A DNA stretch of 64,000 nt from CADEEV01 sp964442185 (GCA_964442185.1 CAYTWT010000244.1:1-64000); one strand, 5' to 3'. Shown: positions 44,523-54,467, counted from the stretch's first letter. The notes: generated by a model not told the origin, from the letters alone. Numbers and translations are program-made.

Positions 44523-45641
44523 GTGGCAGTCAGCCTGCACCAGTTGCTCAAGACGATGACCGAGATGAGTGGAACCGACCTCCACATCACCACCAACTCG
44601 CCGCCTCAGGTCCGCGTCGACGGCAAGCTGCGGCCCCTGGACCTGCCCCCGCTCACGGCCGTCGAGACCAAGCAACTCGCCTACAGCGTCCTCACCGACG
44701 CGCAGAAGCATCGCTTCGAGGAAACCCTGGAGCTCGACTTCAGCTTCGGGATCAAGGGCCTGGCCCGCTTCCGCGCCAACGTCTTCAGCCAGCGCGGCGC
44801 TGTCGGCGCCGTGTATCGAACCATCCCCTACGAGATCCGCAGCTTCAAGGAGTTGGGCCTGCCGCCGGTGGTGGCGGGCATTTGCGACAAGCCGCGCGGC
44901 CTGGTGCTGGTGACGGGACCGACCGGCTCCGGCAAGTCGACGACACTCGCGGCCATGCTCGACAAGATCAACAACGAACGCCATGAGCACCTGATCACGA
45001 TCGAGGACCCGATCGAGTATCTGCACGCCCACAAGAAGTGCGTCGTGAACCAGCGCGAGCTGCACGCCGACACGCACTCGTTCACGGCCGCGCTGCGCGC
45101 CGCGCTGCGCCAGGATCCCGACATCGTGCTGATCGGAGAGATGCGGGACCTGGAGACGATCGAGTCCGCGCTGCGCATCGCCGAGACGGGCCACTTGACC
45201 TTCGGCACGCTCCACACGAACTCGGCGGCGTCGACCATCAACCGAATCGTGGACGTGTTCCCCGCCCACCAGCAGCCCCAGATCCGGGCTCAGCTGTCAC
45301 TGGTGCTGGAAGGTGTCATGTGCCAAAGCCTGTTGCCCAAGTCGAGCGGCACGGGACGCTGCCTGGCCATGGAGATCATGATCCCGAACGCCGCGATCCG
45401 TAACCTGATCCGCGAAGACAAGATCCACCAGATCTACTCCACGATGCAGACCGGGCAGGAGAAGTACGGCATGCAGACCTTCAACCAGGCCTTGGCGACC
45501 CTCTACTTTTCGAAGCAGATCACGCTCCAGACGGCCCTGGGGGTGAGTTCGAACGCCGAAGAGCTGCAGGACATGATCAATCGCGGCGCCGGACTGTCGA
45601 CACCGCAGCCGGGGGGCCGGCCGCCCGTTCGGCCCCGATAG
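44523..45641 (+). CDS. pilT: Type IV pilus retraction ATPase PilT
   Basis: Depolymerises the pilus for twitching motility. 372 residues from GTG 44523; AGGAGG at 44511-44516 overlaps the pilB stop. Motifs: SGTDLHITTNSPPQVRVDG, Walker A GPTGSGKSTT near residue 131, TIEDPIEYLHAHKKC, IGEMRDLETIESALRIAETGH, FGTLHTNSAASTI. The C-terminal retraction motif region (AIRNLIREDKIHQIYSTMQTG) matches the AIRNLIRE element of PilT. No tetracysteine, as expected. Ends with a Pro/Gly-rich tail. Confidence 0.96.
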   Translation: MAVSLHQLLKTMTEMSGTDLHITTNSPPQVRVDGKLRPLDLPPLTAVETKQLAYSVLTDAQKHRFEETLELDFSFGIKGLARFRANVFSQRGAVGAVYRTIPYEIRSFKELGLPPVVAGICDKPRGLVLVTGPTGSGKSTTLAAMLDKINNERHEHLITIEDPIEYLHAHKKCVVNQRELHADTHSFTAALRAALRQDPDIVLIGEMRDLETIESALRIAETGHLTFGTLHTNSAASTINRIVDVFPAHQQPQIRAQLSLVLEGVMCQSLLPKSSGTGRCLAMEIMIPNAAIRNLIREDKIHQIYSTMQTGQEKYGMQTFNQALATLYFSKQITLQTALGVSSNAEELQDMINRGAGLSTPQPGGRPPVRPR

Positions 45642-45654
45642 AGGGAGGCGCTAG

Positions 45655-46860
45655 ATGCCCGCATACGTCTACAAAGGCAAGACCCGCGACGGCAAGTCGG
45701 TGTCCGGAGAGCGTGTCGCCGACAGCAAGGACGCCTTGATGGCGCTGCTCCGCAGGGACCAGATCCTGGTGTCCTCGGTGAAGGAGAAGGGCAAGGAGTT
45801 CGCGGTTCCGAAGCTGGGCGGCAGCGTGCCCCCCAAGGACCTCGCGATCTTCGTGCGCCAGTTCTCCGTCATGATCGACGCCGGCCTGCCCCTGGTGCAG
45901 TGCCTGGAGATCCTGGGCGGGCAGCAGGACAACAAGACCTTCGCGAAGATCCTGCAGCAGACCCGCATGGACGTGGAAGGCGGCGCCTCCCTGGCCGACG
46001 CGATGCGCAAGCACCCAAAGGCCTTCGACGAGCTCTTCACCAACATGATCGCGGCCGGGGAGGCCGGCGGTATCCTCGACACGATCCTGAAGCGGCTTGC
46101 GACCTACATCGAGAAAGCCGTCAAGCTGAAGGCCCAGGTCAAGGGCGCGATGGTCTATCCGGTCGCCGTGATGGGGATTGCCGGGCTCGTGATCGCGATC
46201 ATTCTCTGGAAGGTCATCCCGACCTTCGCGGCCATGTTCGAAGGCCTCGGCGCGGAACTGCCGCTGCCGACCCGCATCGTGATCACCGCTTCGAACTGGT
46301 TCATACGACTGCTGCCGTTTCTGGTCGTGGGCGCTGTGGTCTCTGTCATCCTGTTCCGCCGCTACTACGCGACCTACCGCGGCCGCCGCGTGGTCGATCG
46401 CCTGGTCCTGAAGGCGCCCATCATCGGCGTGCTGATGCAGAAGATTGCGGTGGCGCGCTTCTGCCGGACCCTCGCCACGCTGATCTCCTCCGGTGTGCCG
46501 ATCCTCGACGGCCTCGAGATCACCGCGCGCACCGCCGGCAACGCCATCATCGAAGACGCCATCATGAACGTCCGAAAGGGGGTCGAGGGTGGTCTCACCA
46601 TTGCCCAGCCGCTCCGGGAGAGTGGCGAGTTCCCCTCGATGGTCGTCCAGATGATCGGCGTCGGCGAGCAGACCGGCGCCCTCGACACGATGCTCGCCAA
46701 GATCGCAGACTTCTACGAGGAGGAGGTGGACCAGGCGGTGGCGAACCTGCTCACACTGATGGAGCCGGTCATGATCCTGTTCCTGGGGGTCACCGTCGGC
46801 GGCATCGTGATCAGCATGTACATGCCGCTGTTCTCGCTGATCAGCCAGCTCAGCCACTAG
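45655..46860 (+). CDS. pilC: Type IV pilus inner-membrane platform protein PilC
   Basis: 401 residues with a GAGGGAGG site before ATG 45655. Two T2SSF domains: the first contains FVRQFSVMIDAGLPLVQCLEIL, the second FCRTLATLISSGVPILDGLEIT. Three membrane helices lie near residues 170-190, 220-240 and at the C-terminus (MEPVMILFLGVTVGGIVISMYMPLFSLI). PilC couples the PilB and PilT motors to pilin assembly. Position directly after pilT and before the PilS/PilR pair is standard for Myxococcus- and Acidobacteria-type loci. Confidence 0.96.
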   Translation: MPAYVYKGKTRDGKSVSGERVADSKDALMALLRRDQILVSSVKEKGKEFAVPKLGGSVPPKDLAIFVRQFSVMIDAGLPLVQCLEILGGQQDNKTFAKILQQTRMDVEGGASLADAMRKHPKAFDELFTNMIAAGEAGGILDTILKRLATYIEKAVKLKAQVKGAMVYPVAVMGIAGLVIAIILWKVIPTFAAMFEGLGAELPLPTRIVITASNWFIRLLPFLVVGAVVSVILFRRYYATYRGRRVVDRLVLKAPIIGVLMQKIAVARFCRTLATLISSGVPILDGLEITARTAGNAIIEDAIMNVRKGVEGGLTIAQPLRESGEFPSMVVQMIGVGEQTGALDTMLAKIADFYEEEVDQAVANLLTLMEPVMILFLGVTVGGIVISMYMPLFSLISQLSH

Positions 46861-46901
46861 GCGGCAGCGCGCAAGGGCGCCGCGAGGCGGCGGCAAGGCC
46901 C

Positions 46902-48545
46902 ATGGAACCCACGCTGGAGCGCAAGCTCAAGCGGCTGATGGCGCTCAGGGTGGTGATGGTCACCACCCTGCTGCTGGTTGCCGTCTACGTCGAGGCGGTT
47001 TCCGAGACGCTGGCGCGGGTCAACCCTCTCTATTTTCTGATCGCCGCGACATACGCAGCCACGATCCTCCACGTGTTGGCGCTTCGGCTCTTCCCGCGCC
47101 TCGAGCCGCTCGTCTACGCGCAGGTCGTCGGCGACCTGCTGACCATCACCGGCCTCGTCTACCTGACGGGTGGGATCCGGGCCGGAGGCTTCATCCTCCT
47201 GTACCCGATCTCGGTGCTGTCGGGGAGCGTCCTGCTGTTCCGCCGCCATGGGATGATCCTCGCGGGCCTGGCGACCGTGTTCTACGGAGCGCTGCTGTGG
47301 GCCGTGAGGTCCGGCGCGATTCCGCCCCAGGGGCTCGAGGACGTGCCGTATGCCCCGGCCAAGCATCTCGTCTACTCGATCTTCGTCACCCTCGTCGCGT
47401 GCGCGACCGTCGCCACGGTCGCGTCCTATCTCGCCGAGGGCCTGCGGAGCGCCGGGAAGCGGCTCGAGCAGGCCGCCGAGCAGGTGGCCGACCTGCAAGA
47501 GCTCAACAAGGTGATCGTCGACAGCATGCACAGCGGCCTGATCACCGCCGACGCCAGCTCGCGCGTGCTCTACGTCAACGGGGTGGGAGAAAGCATCCTG
47601 GGGCGCCGCTCTTCGGAACTCCAGGGTCATCGCCTCGCCGAGCTATTCGGCGCTCCCGCGCTCGACGCCGCCGCGCTGGCGGCGCGCGCGGCCAACCGCG
47701 GCCTCTCGCGCCTGGAGATGGGTTACAGGGTCCCCAGCGGGCCCCGGCGAGAGCTCGGGGTCTCGGTTTCGCCGCTCGCCACCGGCGAGCCCGGCCGGCA
47801 GGGCTTTCTGCTGGTCTTCCAGGACCTGACGGAGGTGAAGCGCCTCGAGCACGAGGTGCGCATCAAGGAAAAGCTGGCCGCGGTCGGGGAGATGGCCGCA
47901 TATCTCGCCCATGAGATACGAAATCCACTGGGCTCGATCAGCGGCTCGGCCCAGGTACTGATGTCCGAGCCGGAGATCTCGCCCGACCAGGCGCGCCTGC
48001 TCTCGATCATCACCCGCGAATCGAAGCGGTTGTCCGACACGCTCAATCAGTTCCTGTTTCAGGCGCGGCCCTCGGCGCAGCCGCTCGGACCCGTGGACAT
48101 CTCACGCGTCGTCTCCGAGGCCGTGACGCTGCTTCGCAACGGCCCCGAAGTCTCCGCCGCGCATCGCGTGCTGTTCGAGGCCGAGCCGGGACCCTGCGTG
48201 TGCCTCGCCGACCCGGACCAGGTGGCCCAGGTCTTCTGGAACCTCGCGCGCAACGGCCTCGAGGCGATGCCGCAGGGCGGGGCGCTCGAAATCCAGCTCG
48301 CCCGGCGCCACGCGGAGGCCGTGCTCGTGGTCCGCGACCAGGGGCGCGGGATGGGGGCCGACGAGCAGCGCGCGCTCTTCGAACCGTTTCGATCCGGCAC
48401 GCCTCGCGGCACCGGCCTTGGGCTCGCCATCGTCTACCGGATCGTCCACGACCACCAAGGGGACATCAGCGTCCGTAGCGCGCCGTCTCAGGGCACGGAA
48501 GTCGAGGTTCGTCTGCCTCTGGTCGCGGCACCGGTTCCCGCTTGA
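46902..48545 (+). CDS. pilS: Sensor histidine kinase PilS
   Basis: 547 residues. Six N-terminal membrane helices (residues 15-190), a short coiled region, a PAS domain (VIVDSMHSGLITADASSRVLYVNGVGE), then HisKA with phosphorylated His337 in AYLAHEIRNPLGSISG, and an HATPase domain (QVFWNLARNGLEAMPQGG; RGTGLGLAIVYRIV). PilS senses pilin level in the membrane and controls PilR. Start ATG 46902 is 41 bp after pilC. The multi-helix sensor followed by PAS is the usual PilS arrangement. Confidence 0.93.
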   Translation: MEPTLERKLKRLMALRVVMVTTLLLVAVYVEAVSETLARVNPLYFLIAATYAATILHVLALRLFPRLEPLVYAQVVGDLLTITGLVYLTGGIRAGGFILLYPISVLSGSVLLFRRHGMILAGLATVFYGALLWAVRSGAIPPQGLEDVPYAPAKHLVYSIFVTLVACATVATVASYLAEGLRSAGKRLEQAAEQVADLQELNKVIVDSMHSGLITADASSRVLYVNGVGESILGRRSSELQGHRLAELFGAPALDAAALAARAANRGLSRLEMGYRVPSGPRRELGVSVSPLATGEPGRQGFLLVFQDLTEVKRLEHEVRIKEKLAAVGEMAAYLAHEIRNPLGSISGSAQVLMSEPEISPDQARLLSIITRESKRLSDTLNQFLFQARPSAQPLGPVDISRVVSEAVTLLRNGPEVSAAHRVLFEAEPGPCVCLADPDQVAQVFWNLARNGLEAMPQGGALEIQLARRHAEAVLVVRDQGRGMGADEQRALFEPFRSGTPRGTGLGLAIVYRIVHDHQGDISVRSAPSQGTEVEVRLPLVAAPVPA

Positions 48546-48646
48546 GCCGGCTTCGGGCGGCGACAGCCCGCGAGCGTCTCGTGGCCCGCTGGGGCTCTTC
48601 GCCGCAGCGACGACGCCCTGGCTGGAACGGCGGGGGCCCCCAAGCT

Positions 48647-48675
48647 TGAAGCGCTTCACCACACCGCGATAGCAT
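48647..48675 (+). promoter_or_regulatory. Sigma-70-type promoter of pilR
   Basis: TTGAAG (48647-48652) and TAGCAT (48670-48675) are exactly 17 bp apart in the 148-bp space between pilS and pilR. Transcription would start near 48682, about 12 nt before the TTG of pilR, so PilR can be made independently of pilS. Confidence 0.6.
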
Positions 48676-48693
48676 CGCCCACGAGGCCCCGGC

Positions 48694-50070
<1,377 letters not shown>

Positions 50071-50120
50071 CAAAAATTGGCCGCCCGGCACAAATTGTTG
50101 CCTGGGTTGGCGTCGAAGCG

Positions 50121-50158
50121 AGATCTCTAAGTCAATAGAATCAATAACTTAGATATCT
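50121..50158. promoter_or_regulatory. Inverted repeat upstream of pilA, candidate PilR activator site
   Basis: AGATCTCTAAGT (50121-50132) and ACTTAGATATCT (50147-50158) are inverted repeats matching at 11 of 12 positions around a 14-bp AT-rich centre. They end 8 bp before the sigma-54 promoter, inside an unusually AT-rich stretch. There is no T-run, so a terminator is unlikely. PilR binding is inferred. Confidence 0.5.
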
Positions 50159-50165
50159 TCGTTCA

Positions 50166-50181
50166 TGGCACTGCTCTTGCT
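50166..50181 (+). promoter_or_regulatory. Sigma-54 promoter of the first pilin gene
   Basis: TGGCAC (50166-50171), 5 bp, then TTGCT (50177-50181) gives a perfect match to the -24/-12 consensus, with GG and GC exactly 10 bp apart. It lies 49 bp before pilA and directly after pilR, the sigma-54 activator gene. Transcription would start near 50192. Confidence 0.88.
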
Positions 50182-50229
50182 CTTCCTCGACACCAGCCAT
50201 TGCAATGGTGAAAGGAAAAGAATCGAATT

Positions 50230-50763
50230 ATGAAGAATCAGAAGGGCTTTACGCTGATCGAGCTGCTGATCGTCGTCGCGATCATCGGTATCATCGCGGC
50301 GATCGCGATCCCCAGCCTGCTCCGTGCGCGCGTTTCCGCGAACGAGTCGGCCACCCAGGGCGACATCCGCACCTGGATCTCGGCTGAGGCTGCCTACGAG
50401 GGTGCGAGCAACGGCAACGGATACCCGCGCGCCTCGACTTGTCTATCGGTTCCGGCGGTCGGGACCTGCATCCCCGGCTATTCGACGACGGCGCCAACGT
50501 TCCTCGATAGCAACCTCACGTCCGTCGGGCTGACCAAGTCCGGTTATTTCCGCCTGTACACACCCTCGGGCAACGCCGTGGGTGTCGGTGACGACGGCTA
50601 CTGCTACGCTGCCAGCCCGACGTCGCTGAACCGCACCGGCACGCGCAGCTTCGGCGGCGATGCCAGCGGCGTTCTGGCCGGCTCGCAGCAGGCTGTCAAC
50701 TGCTGCGTCGGCGGGCCCACCGTGGGCTCGCTCAACACGGGCAGCTGCATCGCCCTGAACTAG
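50230..50763 (+). CDS. pilA: Type IV major pilin
   Basis: 177 residues. A very short leader MKNQKG is cleaved before FTLIELLIVVAIIGIIAAIA by the prepilin peptidase, with Glu5 of the mature protein present. The globular part is of the acidobacterial-type pilin (RVSANESATQGDIRTWISAEAAYEGA; SPTSLNRTGTRSFGGDASG) and carries several Cys (CYAAS, NCCVGG, GSCIAL) that may form disulfides. AAAGGAAAAG lies about 10 nt before the ATG. Driven by the sigma-54 promoter at 50166. Being first and with the strongest signals, it is the likely major subunit. Confidence 0.93.
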   Translation: MKNQKGFTLIELLIVVAIIGIIAAIAIPSLLRARVSANESATQGDIRTWISAEAAYEGASNGNGYPRASTCLSVPAVGTCIPGYSTTAPTFLDSNLTSVGLTKSGYFRLYTPSGNAVGVGDDGYCYAASPTSLNRTGTRSFGGDASGVLAGSQQAVNCCVGGPTVGSLNTGSCIALN

Positions 50764-50778
50764 GGCTTCTTCCGTGCG

Positions 50779-50796
50779 GGGGGCCTTCGGGCCCCC
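50779..50796 (+). terminator. UUCG-loop hairpin between the two pilin genes
   Basis: GGGGGCC (50779-50785) and GGCCCCC (50790-50796) form a 7-bp GC stem closed by a TTCG tetraloop, 15 bp after the first pilin stop. A TCTTCCC stretch follows rather than a long T-run. It could act as a partial terminator or protect the 3' end of the pilA message, which would lower the second pilin. Confidence 0.6.
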
Positions 50797-50833
50797 TCTT
50801 CCCGTCCTCTCCATCCACTCTCCCCGGGGGCTC

Positions 50834-51349
50834 ATGGCCAGGCAGCGCGGCTTCACTTTGATCGAGTTGCTGATCGTCGTCGCGATCATCGGAATCATCG
50901 CCGCCATCGCCATCCCCAGCCTGCTCCGGGCCCGGGTCTCCGCGAACGAAGCCGCGACCATCGGCGACATTCGTACCGTGATCTCCGCCGAGGCGGCGTA
51001 CCACGGGGCCAACAGCGGGGAGTACGGCATCGTCTCCTGCCTGGCGACACCGTCGAACGGCGCCTGCATCCTGGGGTACTCGGCCACGGCGCCCAGCTTC
51101 CTCGACACGAACCTGGGCACCGTTCCTATGACCAAGTCCGGCTACGGCCGCGACGCCAACTACTTCGGGACCGGAAACGAGCCGGGGGACGTGGCCACCT
51201 ACTGCTATCAGGCTTCTCCGACGTCCCTCAATCGAACCGGGACGCGCAGCTTCGGCGGCGATTCGAGCGGCGTCCTGGCCGGCACGCAGGCGGGGTTGAA
51301 CTGCTGCACCGCGGGTTCGATCCTGGGTTGCGTGGGGATCGGCCAGTAA
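50834..51349 (+). CDS. Second type IV pilin-like protein
   Basis: 171 residues from ATG 50834 (MARQRGFTLIELLIVVAIIG), which gives a 6-residue leader; an upstream in-frame start would give an unlikely 26-residue leader. Mature N-terminus, Glu5 and helix are nearly the same as pilA. The body is a diverged copy: RVSANEAATIGDIRTVISAEAAYHGA, SPTSLNRTGTRSFGGDSSG, ending NCCTAGSILGCVGIGQ. A tandem duplication, probably a minor or alternative subunit. Separated from pilA by a stable hairpin. Confidence 0.88.
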   Translation: MARQRGFTLIELLIVVAIIGIIAAIAIPSLLRARVSANEAATIGDIRTVISAEAAYHGANSGEYGIVSCLATPSNGACILGYSATAPSFLDTNLGTVPMTKSGYGRDANYFGTGNEPGDVATYCYQASPTSLNRTGTRSFGGDSSGVLAGTQAGLNCCTAGSILGCVGIGQ

Positions 51350-51396
51350 AAACTTCGCCGCCTTGTCTGCTAGAATGCCGCCTGCTCTGAGGAGGC

Positions 51397-52353
51397 ATGG
51401 CAACCCCCAGCGAACCAGCTCTCTCGGTTTCTCATCTCTCGAAGTCCTACGGCGTCGGGTTTCTGGCGCGCGTGCGCCGCGCGGCCCTCACCGACCTCAG
51501 CCTCGAAGTCGCGAGGGGCGAAGTCTTCGGCTACCTCGGCCCCAACGGGTCCGGGAAGACAACCACGATCAAGGCCCTGATGGGCCTCGTGTTTCCCGAT
51601 TCCGGCGATGCCCGGGTGCTGGGCCTGGCGCTGCGGGACCCAGCCTGGCGCTCACGCGTGGGCTACCTCCCGGAGCAACCCTATTTCTACGACTACCTGA
51701 CCCCGAGCGAGTACCTCGACTACGTCGGACGGCTCTTCGGGCTATCCCGGGCGGTCCGCTCGGAACGCGCCGCTTCCTTGCTGGCGCAGGTCGGCCTCAG
51801 CGAGGCGCGCGACGTTTCCGTACGGCGTTTCTCCAAGGGCATGGCCCAGCGTCTTGGCCTCGCGCAGGCGCTCCTCAACGACCCCGAACTCGTGATTCTC
51901 GACGAGCCGATGTCCGGCCTCGATCCGATCGGCCGGCGCCTCGTCGGCGACGTGATCCTCGGACTCAAGAGACAGGGCCGCACGGTCTTCTTCTCGACGC
52001 ACATCCTTCCCGACGCCGAGAGACTCTGCGACCGCGTCGCCTTGTTGCGCGGCGGCCGGCTCTTGAAGGCCGGCCGTCTCGACGAGATCCTGGGCCAGGA
52101 CGACACCCACCCGCTCGAGATCCTCGTCAGTGGCGGGAGCCTCGCGGGCCTGCCGGAGCCGGCGCGCGCCGGGGTCCGCATGGGGGAACGCTCCCAGGTC
52201 TTCGTTCCGGAGCCCGCCCTCTCGGCCACGATCGAGGCGCTCGCCCGCGGCGGCTCGCGGATCCTCTCGGTTCAGCCCGTGCGCCCGTCCCTCGAGGACT
52301 ACTTCATCAAGGAGATGGGGCAAGCACCCGGGAGCGCGCCATGGCAGGACTGA
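51397..52353 (+). CDS. ABC transporter ATP-binding protein
   Basis: 318 residues from ATG 51397 with GAGGAGG upstream and an extended -10 (TGCTAGAAT, 51368-51376) before that. Walker A GPNGSGKTTT near residue 48, signature RRFSKGMAQRLGLAQALL, Walker B ELVILDEPMSGLD, H-loop FFSTHILPDAE. This is the ABC-2 exporter type (CcmA-like). A C-terminal domain of about 90 residues follows. It pairs with the overlapping permease (13 bp). Substrate unknown; this trio is common beside pilus genes in related genomes. Confidence 0.9.
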   Translation: MATPSEPALSVSHLSKSYGVGFLARVRRAALTDLSLEVARGEVFGYLGPNGSGKTTTIKALMGLVFPDSGDARVLGLALRDPAWRSRVGYLPEQPYFYDYLTPSEYLDYVGRLFGLSRAVRSERAASLLAQVGLSEARDVSVRRFSKGMAQRLGLAQALLNDPELVILDEPMSGLDPIGRRLVGDVILGLKRQGRTVFFSTHILPDAERLCDRVALLRGGRLLKAGRLDEILGQDDTHPLEILVSGGSLAGLPEPARAGVRMGERSQVFVPEPALSATIEALARGGSRILSVQPVRPSLEDYFIKEMGQAPGSAPWQD

Positions 52354-53114
52354 GCCGCGTGCTCGCGGTCGCCTCCAACACCTTTCGCGAAACCGTGCGC
52401 GAACGCGTTCTCTACAACCTGGTCTTCTTCGCCCTGCTGATGACCGCCTCCAGCCTGCTGTTGGGTCAGTTGTCCATCCGCCAGGACGAGAAGATCGTGA
52501 AGGACCTCGGCCTCGGGTCGATGGACATCTTCGGCACACTGATCGCCCTGTTCATCGGCGTCGGCCTGATCAGCAAGGAGATCGAACGGCGCTCCCTGTA
52601 TCCGCTCCTGGCCAAGCCACTCACCCGTTCCGAGTTCCTGCTGGGAAAGTTCGTGGGCCTGTCCTTCACGCTGTTCGTCAACATCGGCCTGATGTCGCTC
52701 GGGCTGTTCGCGACACTGCTCGTCACCTACCATCGGGCCGACCTCGCTCTGCTGAAGGCGATCTATCCGATCTTCCTCGGCCTCATCCTGGTGGTCGCCG
52801 TCGCCCTGTTCTTCTCCAGTGTCGCGTCGTCGTCGCTGCTCGCGACGCTTTGGACCCTCGCTGTCGTGGTCGCCGGACGCCTCTCCGACGTGATCCGGGA
52901 CATGCGCGACGTGACCAGCGTGCCCCACTGGCTGGTGACGGGCCTCTACTGGGCGCTGCCGAATTTCCAGAACTTCGACGTCAAGAACGAGGTCGTCTAC
53001 GGCGATCCCGTGTCGCCCGTGGCCTTGCTGTGGATGACGGCCTATGCCCTCGCGTACTGCGCCATCCTGCTGGGTGCAGCACGTCTCGCCTTCGCCTCCC
53101 GGGACCTGAATTGA
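52341..53114 (+). CDS. ABC-2-type permease
   Basis: 257 residues, six membrane helices: LYNLVFFALLMTASSLLLGQL, GTLIALFIGVGLI, LSFTLFVNIGLMSLGLFATLL, IYPIFLGLILVVAVALFFSSV, LATLWTLAVVVAGRL, and a C-terminal one. It begins within the ATPase gene and its stop overlaps the next start (TTGA at 53111). The KEIERRSLYPLLAKPLTRSEFLLGKF loop is typical of ABC-2 subunits that are fused neither to the ATPase nor to a long loop. Confidence 0.85.
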   Translation: MAGLSRVLAVASNTFRETVRERVLYNLVFFALLMTASSLLLGQLSIRQDEKIVKDLGLGSMDIFGTLIALFIGVGLISKEIERRSLYPLLAKPLTRSEFLLGKFVGLSFTLFVNIGLMSLGLFATLLVTYHRADLALLKAIYPIFLGLILVVAVALFFSSVASSSLLATLWTLAVVVAGRLSDVIRDMRDVTSVPHWLVTGLYWALPNFQNFDVKNEVVYGDPVSPVALLWMTAYALAYCAILLGAARLAFASRDLN

Positions 53115-53965
53115 CGCGCTTCCTGTTCCTGCTGCTGGTCCCCTTGATCCCGCTTATCCAGATCCGGTTCGAGGCCGCCCTGGGGGGGGGCGCGTTGCGC
53201 GAAGGACGCATCTATCTCAGAACGGCGGCCGAGGTGCGGCGCCTCGCGCCGGGCTTCGAGGATCTGATGGCCGACCTGTACTGGCTCCGCACCGTGCAGT
53301 ACTTCGGCGCCCAGCGTGCCTTCGCGCCGGATCCCCACTACGAGCTGCTCCGACCCCTGATCGACATCACCACCGGCCTCGACCCGCGCTTCGAGCTCGC
53401 CTATCGCTATGGCGCGGTGTTCCTCTCCGAGAGCCGGCCCCAGGGCGCGGGCAAGCCGGCCGAGGGCATCGAAGTGCTGGACGCGGGCGTGCGGCAGATT
53501 CCGGGCTCGTGGCGCCTGCGTTGGGACCTGGGCAGCTTCTGGTTCGTCTTCATGAAGGACTCGAAGCGGTCCGCGGAGGTGCTGGTCGAGGCCTCGAAGC
53601 TACCCGGGGCGCCGTTCTGGCTCGAGAGCCTCGCGGGCAAGTTCCTGATGGGCGACGATCGCAACGCGGCCCGCGCCATCTGGCGGCGCCAGTACGAGAC
53701 GGGCGCGGGGTCGATGCGGGAGAACGCGGCCTATCATCTCCAGGTCATCGACGCCCTGGACACGCGCGATTCGCTGAAAGCACTCGTCGAGCGCTTTCAC
53801 GAAGCGCGAGGCCGCTACCCGCGTGAGCTGTCGGAGCTCGTGGCCGCTGGGCTCGTCCGCGAAATCCCTCGCGATCCGTCCGATGCGACATTTGCCTACG
53901 ATCCCGAGGCGGGCCTGGTATCGATCGCCCGCGGGTCTCGGTTGTGGAGGAGCCAGTATGAATAG
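53111..53965 (+). CDS. Exported or membrane-anchored accessory protein of the ABC transporter
   Basis: 284 residues from TTG 53111 (TRFLFLLLVPLIPLIQIRFEAAL), an N-terminal anchor or signal. The rest is helical with TPR-like repeats: LAPGFEDLMADLYWLRTVQYFG, ITTGLDPRFELAYRYGAVFLSE, and GSWRLRWDLGSFWFVFMKDSK. A final KALVERFHEARGRYPRELSELV segment recalls the linker of type II-pseudopilin-related proteins. I do not recognise a named family. Overlap with the permease (TTGA) and with the next thioredoxin gene (8 bp) ties it to the exporter operon. Confidence 0.7.
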   Translation: MTRFLFLLLVPLIPLIQIRFEAALGGGALREGRIYLRTAAEVRRLAPGFEDLMADLYWLRTVQYFGAQRAFAPDPHYELLRPLIDITTGLDPRFELAYRYGAVFLSESRPQGAGKPAEGIEVLDAGVRQIPGSWRLRWDLGSFWFVFMKDSKRSAEVLVEASKLPGAPFWLESLAGKFLMGDDRNAARAIWRRQYETGAGSMRENAAYHLQVIDALDTRDSLKALVERFHEARGRYPRELSELVAAGLVREIPRDPSDATFAYDPEAGLVSIARGSRLWRSQYE

Positions 53966-54467
53966 AATGTGTTTCTCCAGCGGCCTCGCGGCGCTCGCGG
54001 CGAGCGCCTGGTTCTCGTTGCCGGTCCGCGCGCAGGGCCCCGCCCCCGGGGCGACGCCAGCTCCGCAGCTGGCGATCGGCGACGTCGTCCCGGCCTTCGA
54101 AGCCGAGGGCGTCGACGGCACGCGCCGCAGCATAAGCTTCCCCGAGGGGCCGGACACCGTGTTGATGTTCTTCCTGAGCGGCTGCCCGGCGTGCCACAAG
54201 ATGTTGCCACTGTGGAACAGAGCCTTCGAGCGGCGAGCGCCGAACCTGACCGTGTTCGGCGTGCTGCTCGACCGCGAGCCTCCCGGGTGGTTCATGGCGA
54301 CGCCGATCTCGTTCAGCGTGCTGCGAACTCCCGGCGGGGATTTCAGCCGGGTCTACAAGCTGCACCGCGTGCCGCTGACGCTGCGGGTCAAGCCCGGCGG
54401 AAGCGTGCGCGACGTGGCGGCGGGTCCCATCGACGCGATCAGGCTCGGCGAGTTCTTCCAGCCCTGA
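53958..54467 (+). CDS. Exported thioredoxin-like protein
   Basis: 169 residues from ATG 53958 with GGAG upstream. Signal peptide with cleavage likely after LPVRAQG (residues 1-24). Thioredoxin fold of AhpC/TlpA type with active site CPAC (Cys76 and Cys79) in FFLSGCPACHKMLPLWNRAF. The typical cis-Pro region is HRVPLTLRVKPGG. It is probably a periplasmic disulfide reductant or thiol-linked chaperone of the exporter or pilus proteins, several of which contain Cys. Tail-to-tail with the YfhO gene at 54439 (29-bp overlap). Confidence 0.82.
   Translation: MNRMCFSSGLAALAASAWFSLPVRAQGPAPGATPAPQLAIGDVVPAFEAEGVDGTRRSISFPEGPDTVLMFFLSGCPACHKMLPLWNRAFERRAPNLTVFGVLLDREPPGWFMATPISFSVLRTPGGDFSRVYKLHRVPLTLRVKPGGSVRDVAAGPIDAIRLGEFFQP

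Noticed and set aside
48633..48642. GGGGGCCCCC palindrome between pilS and pilR as a terminator.
   Set aside because: A 10-bp perfect palindrome has no loop, and no T-run follows; chance is likely in such GC-rich DNA.
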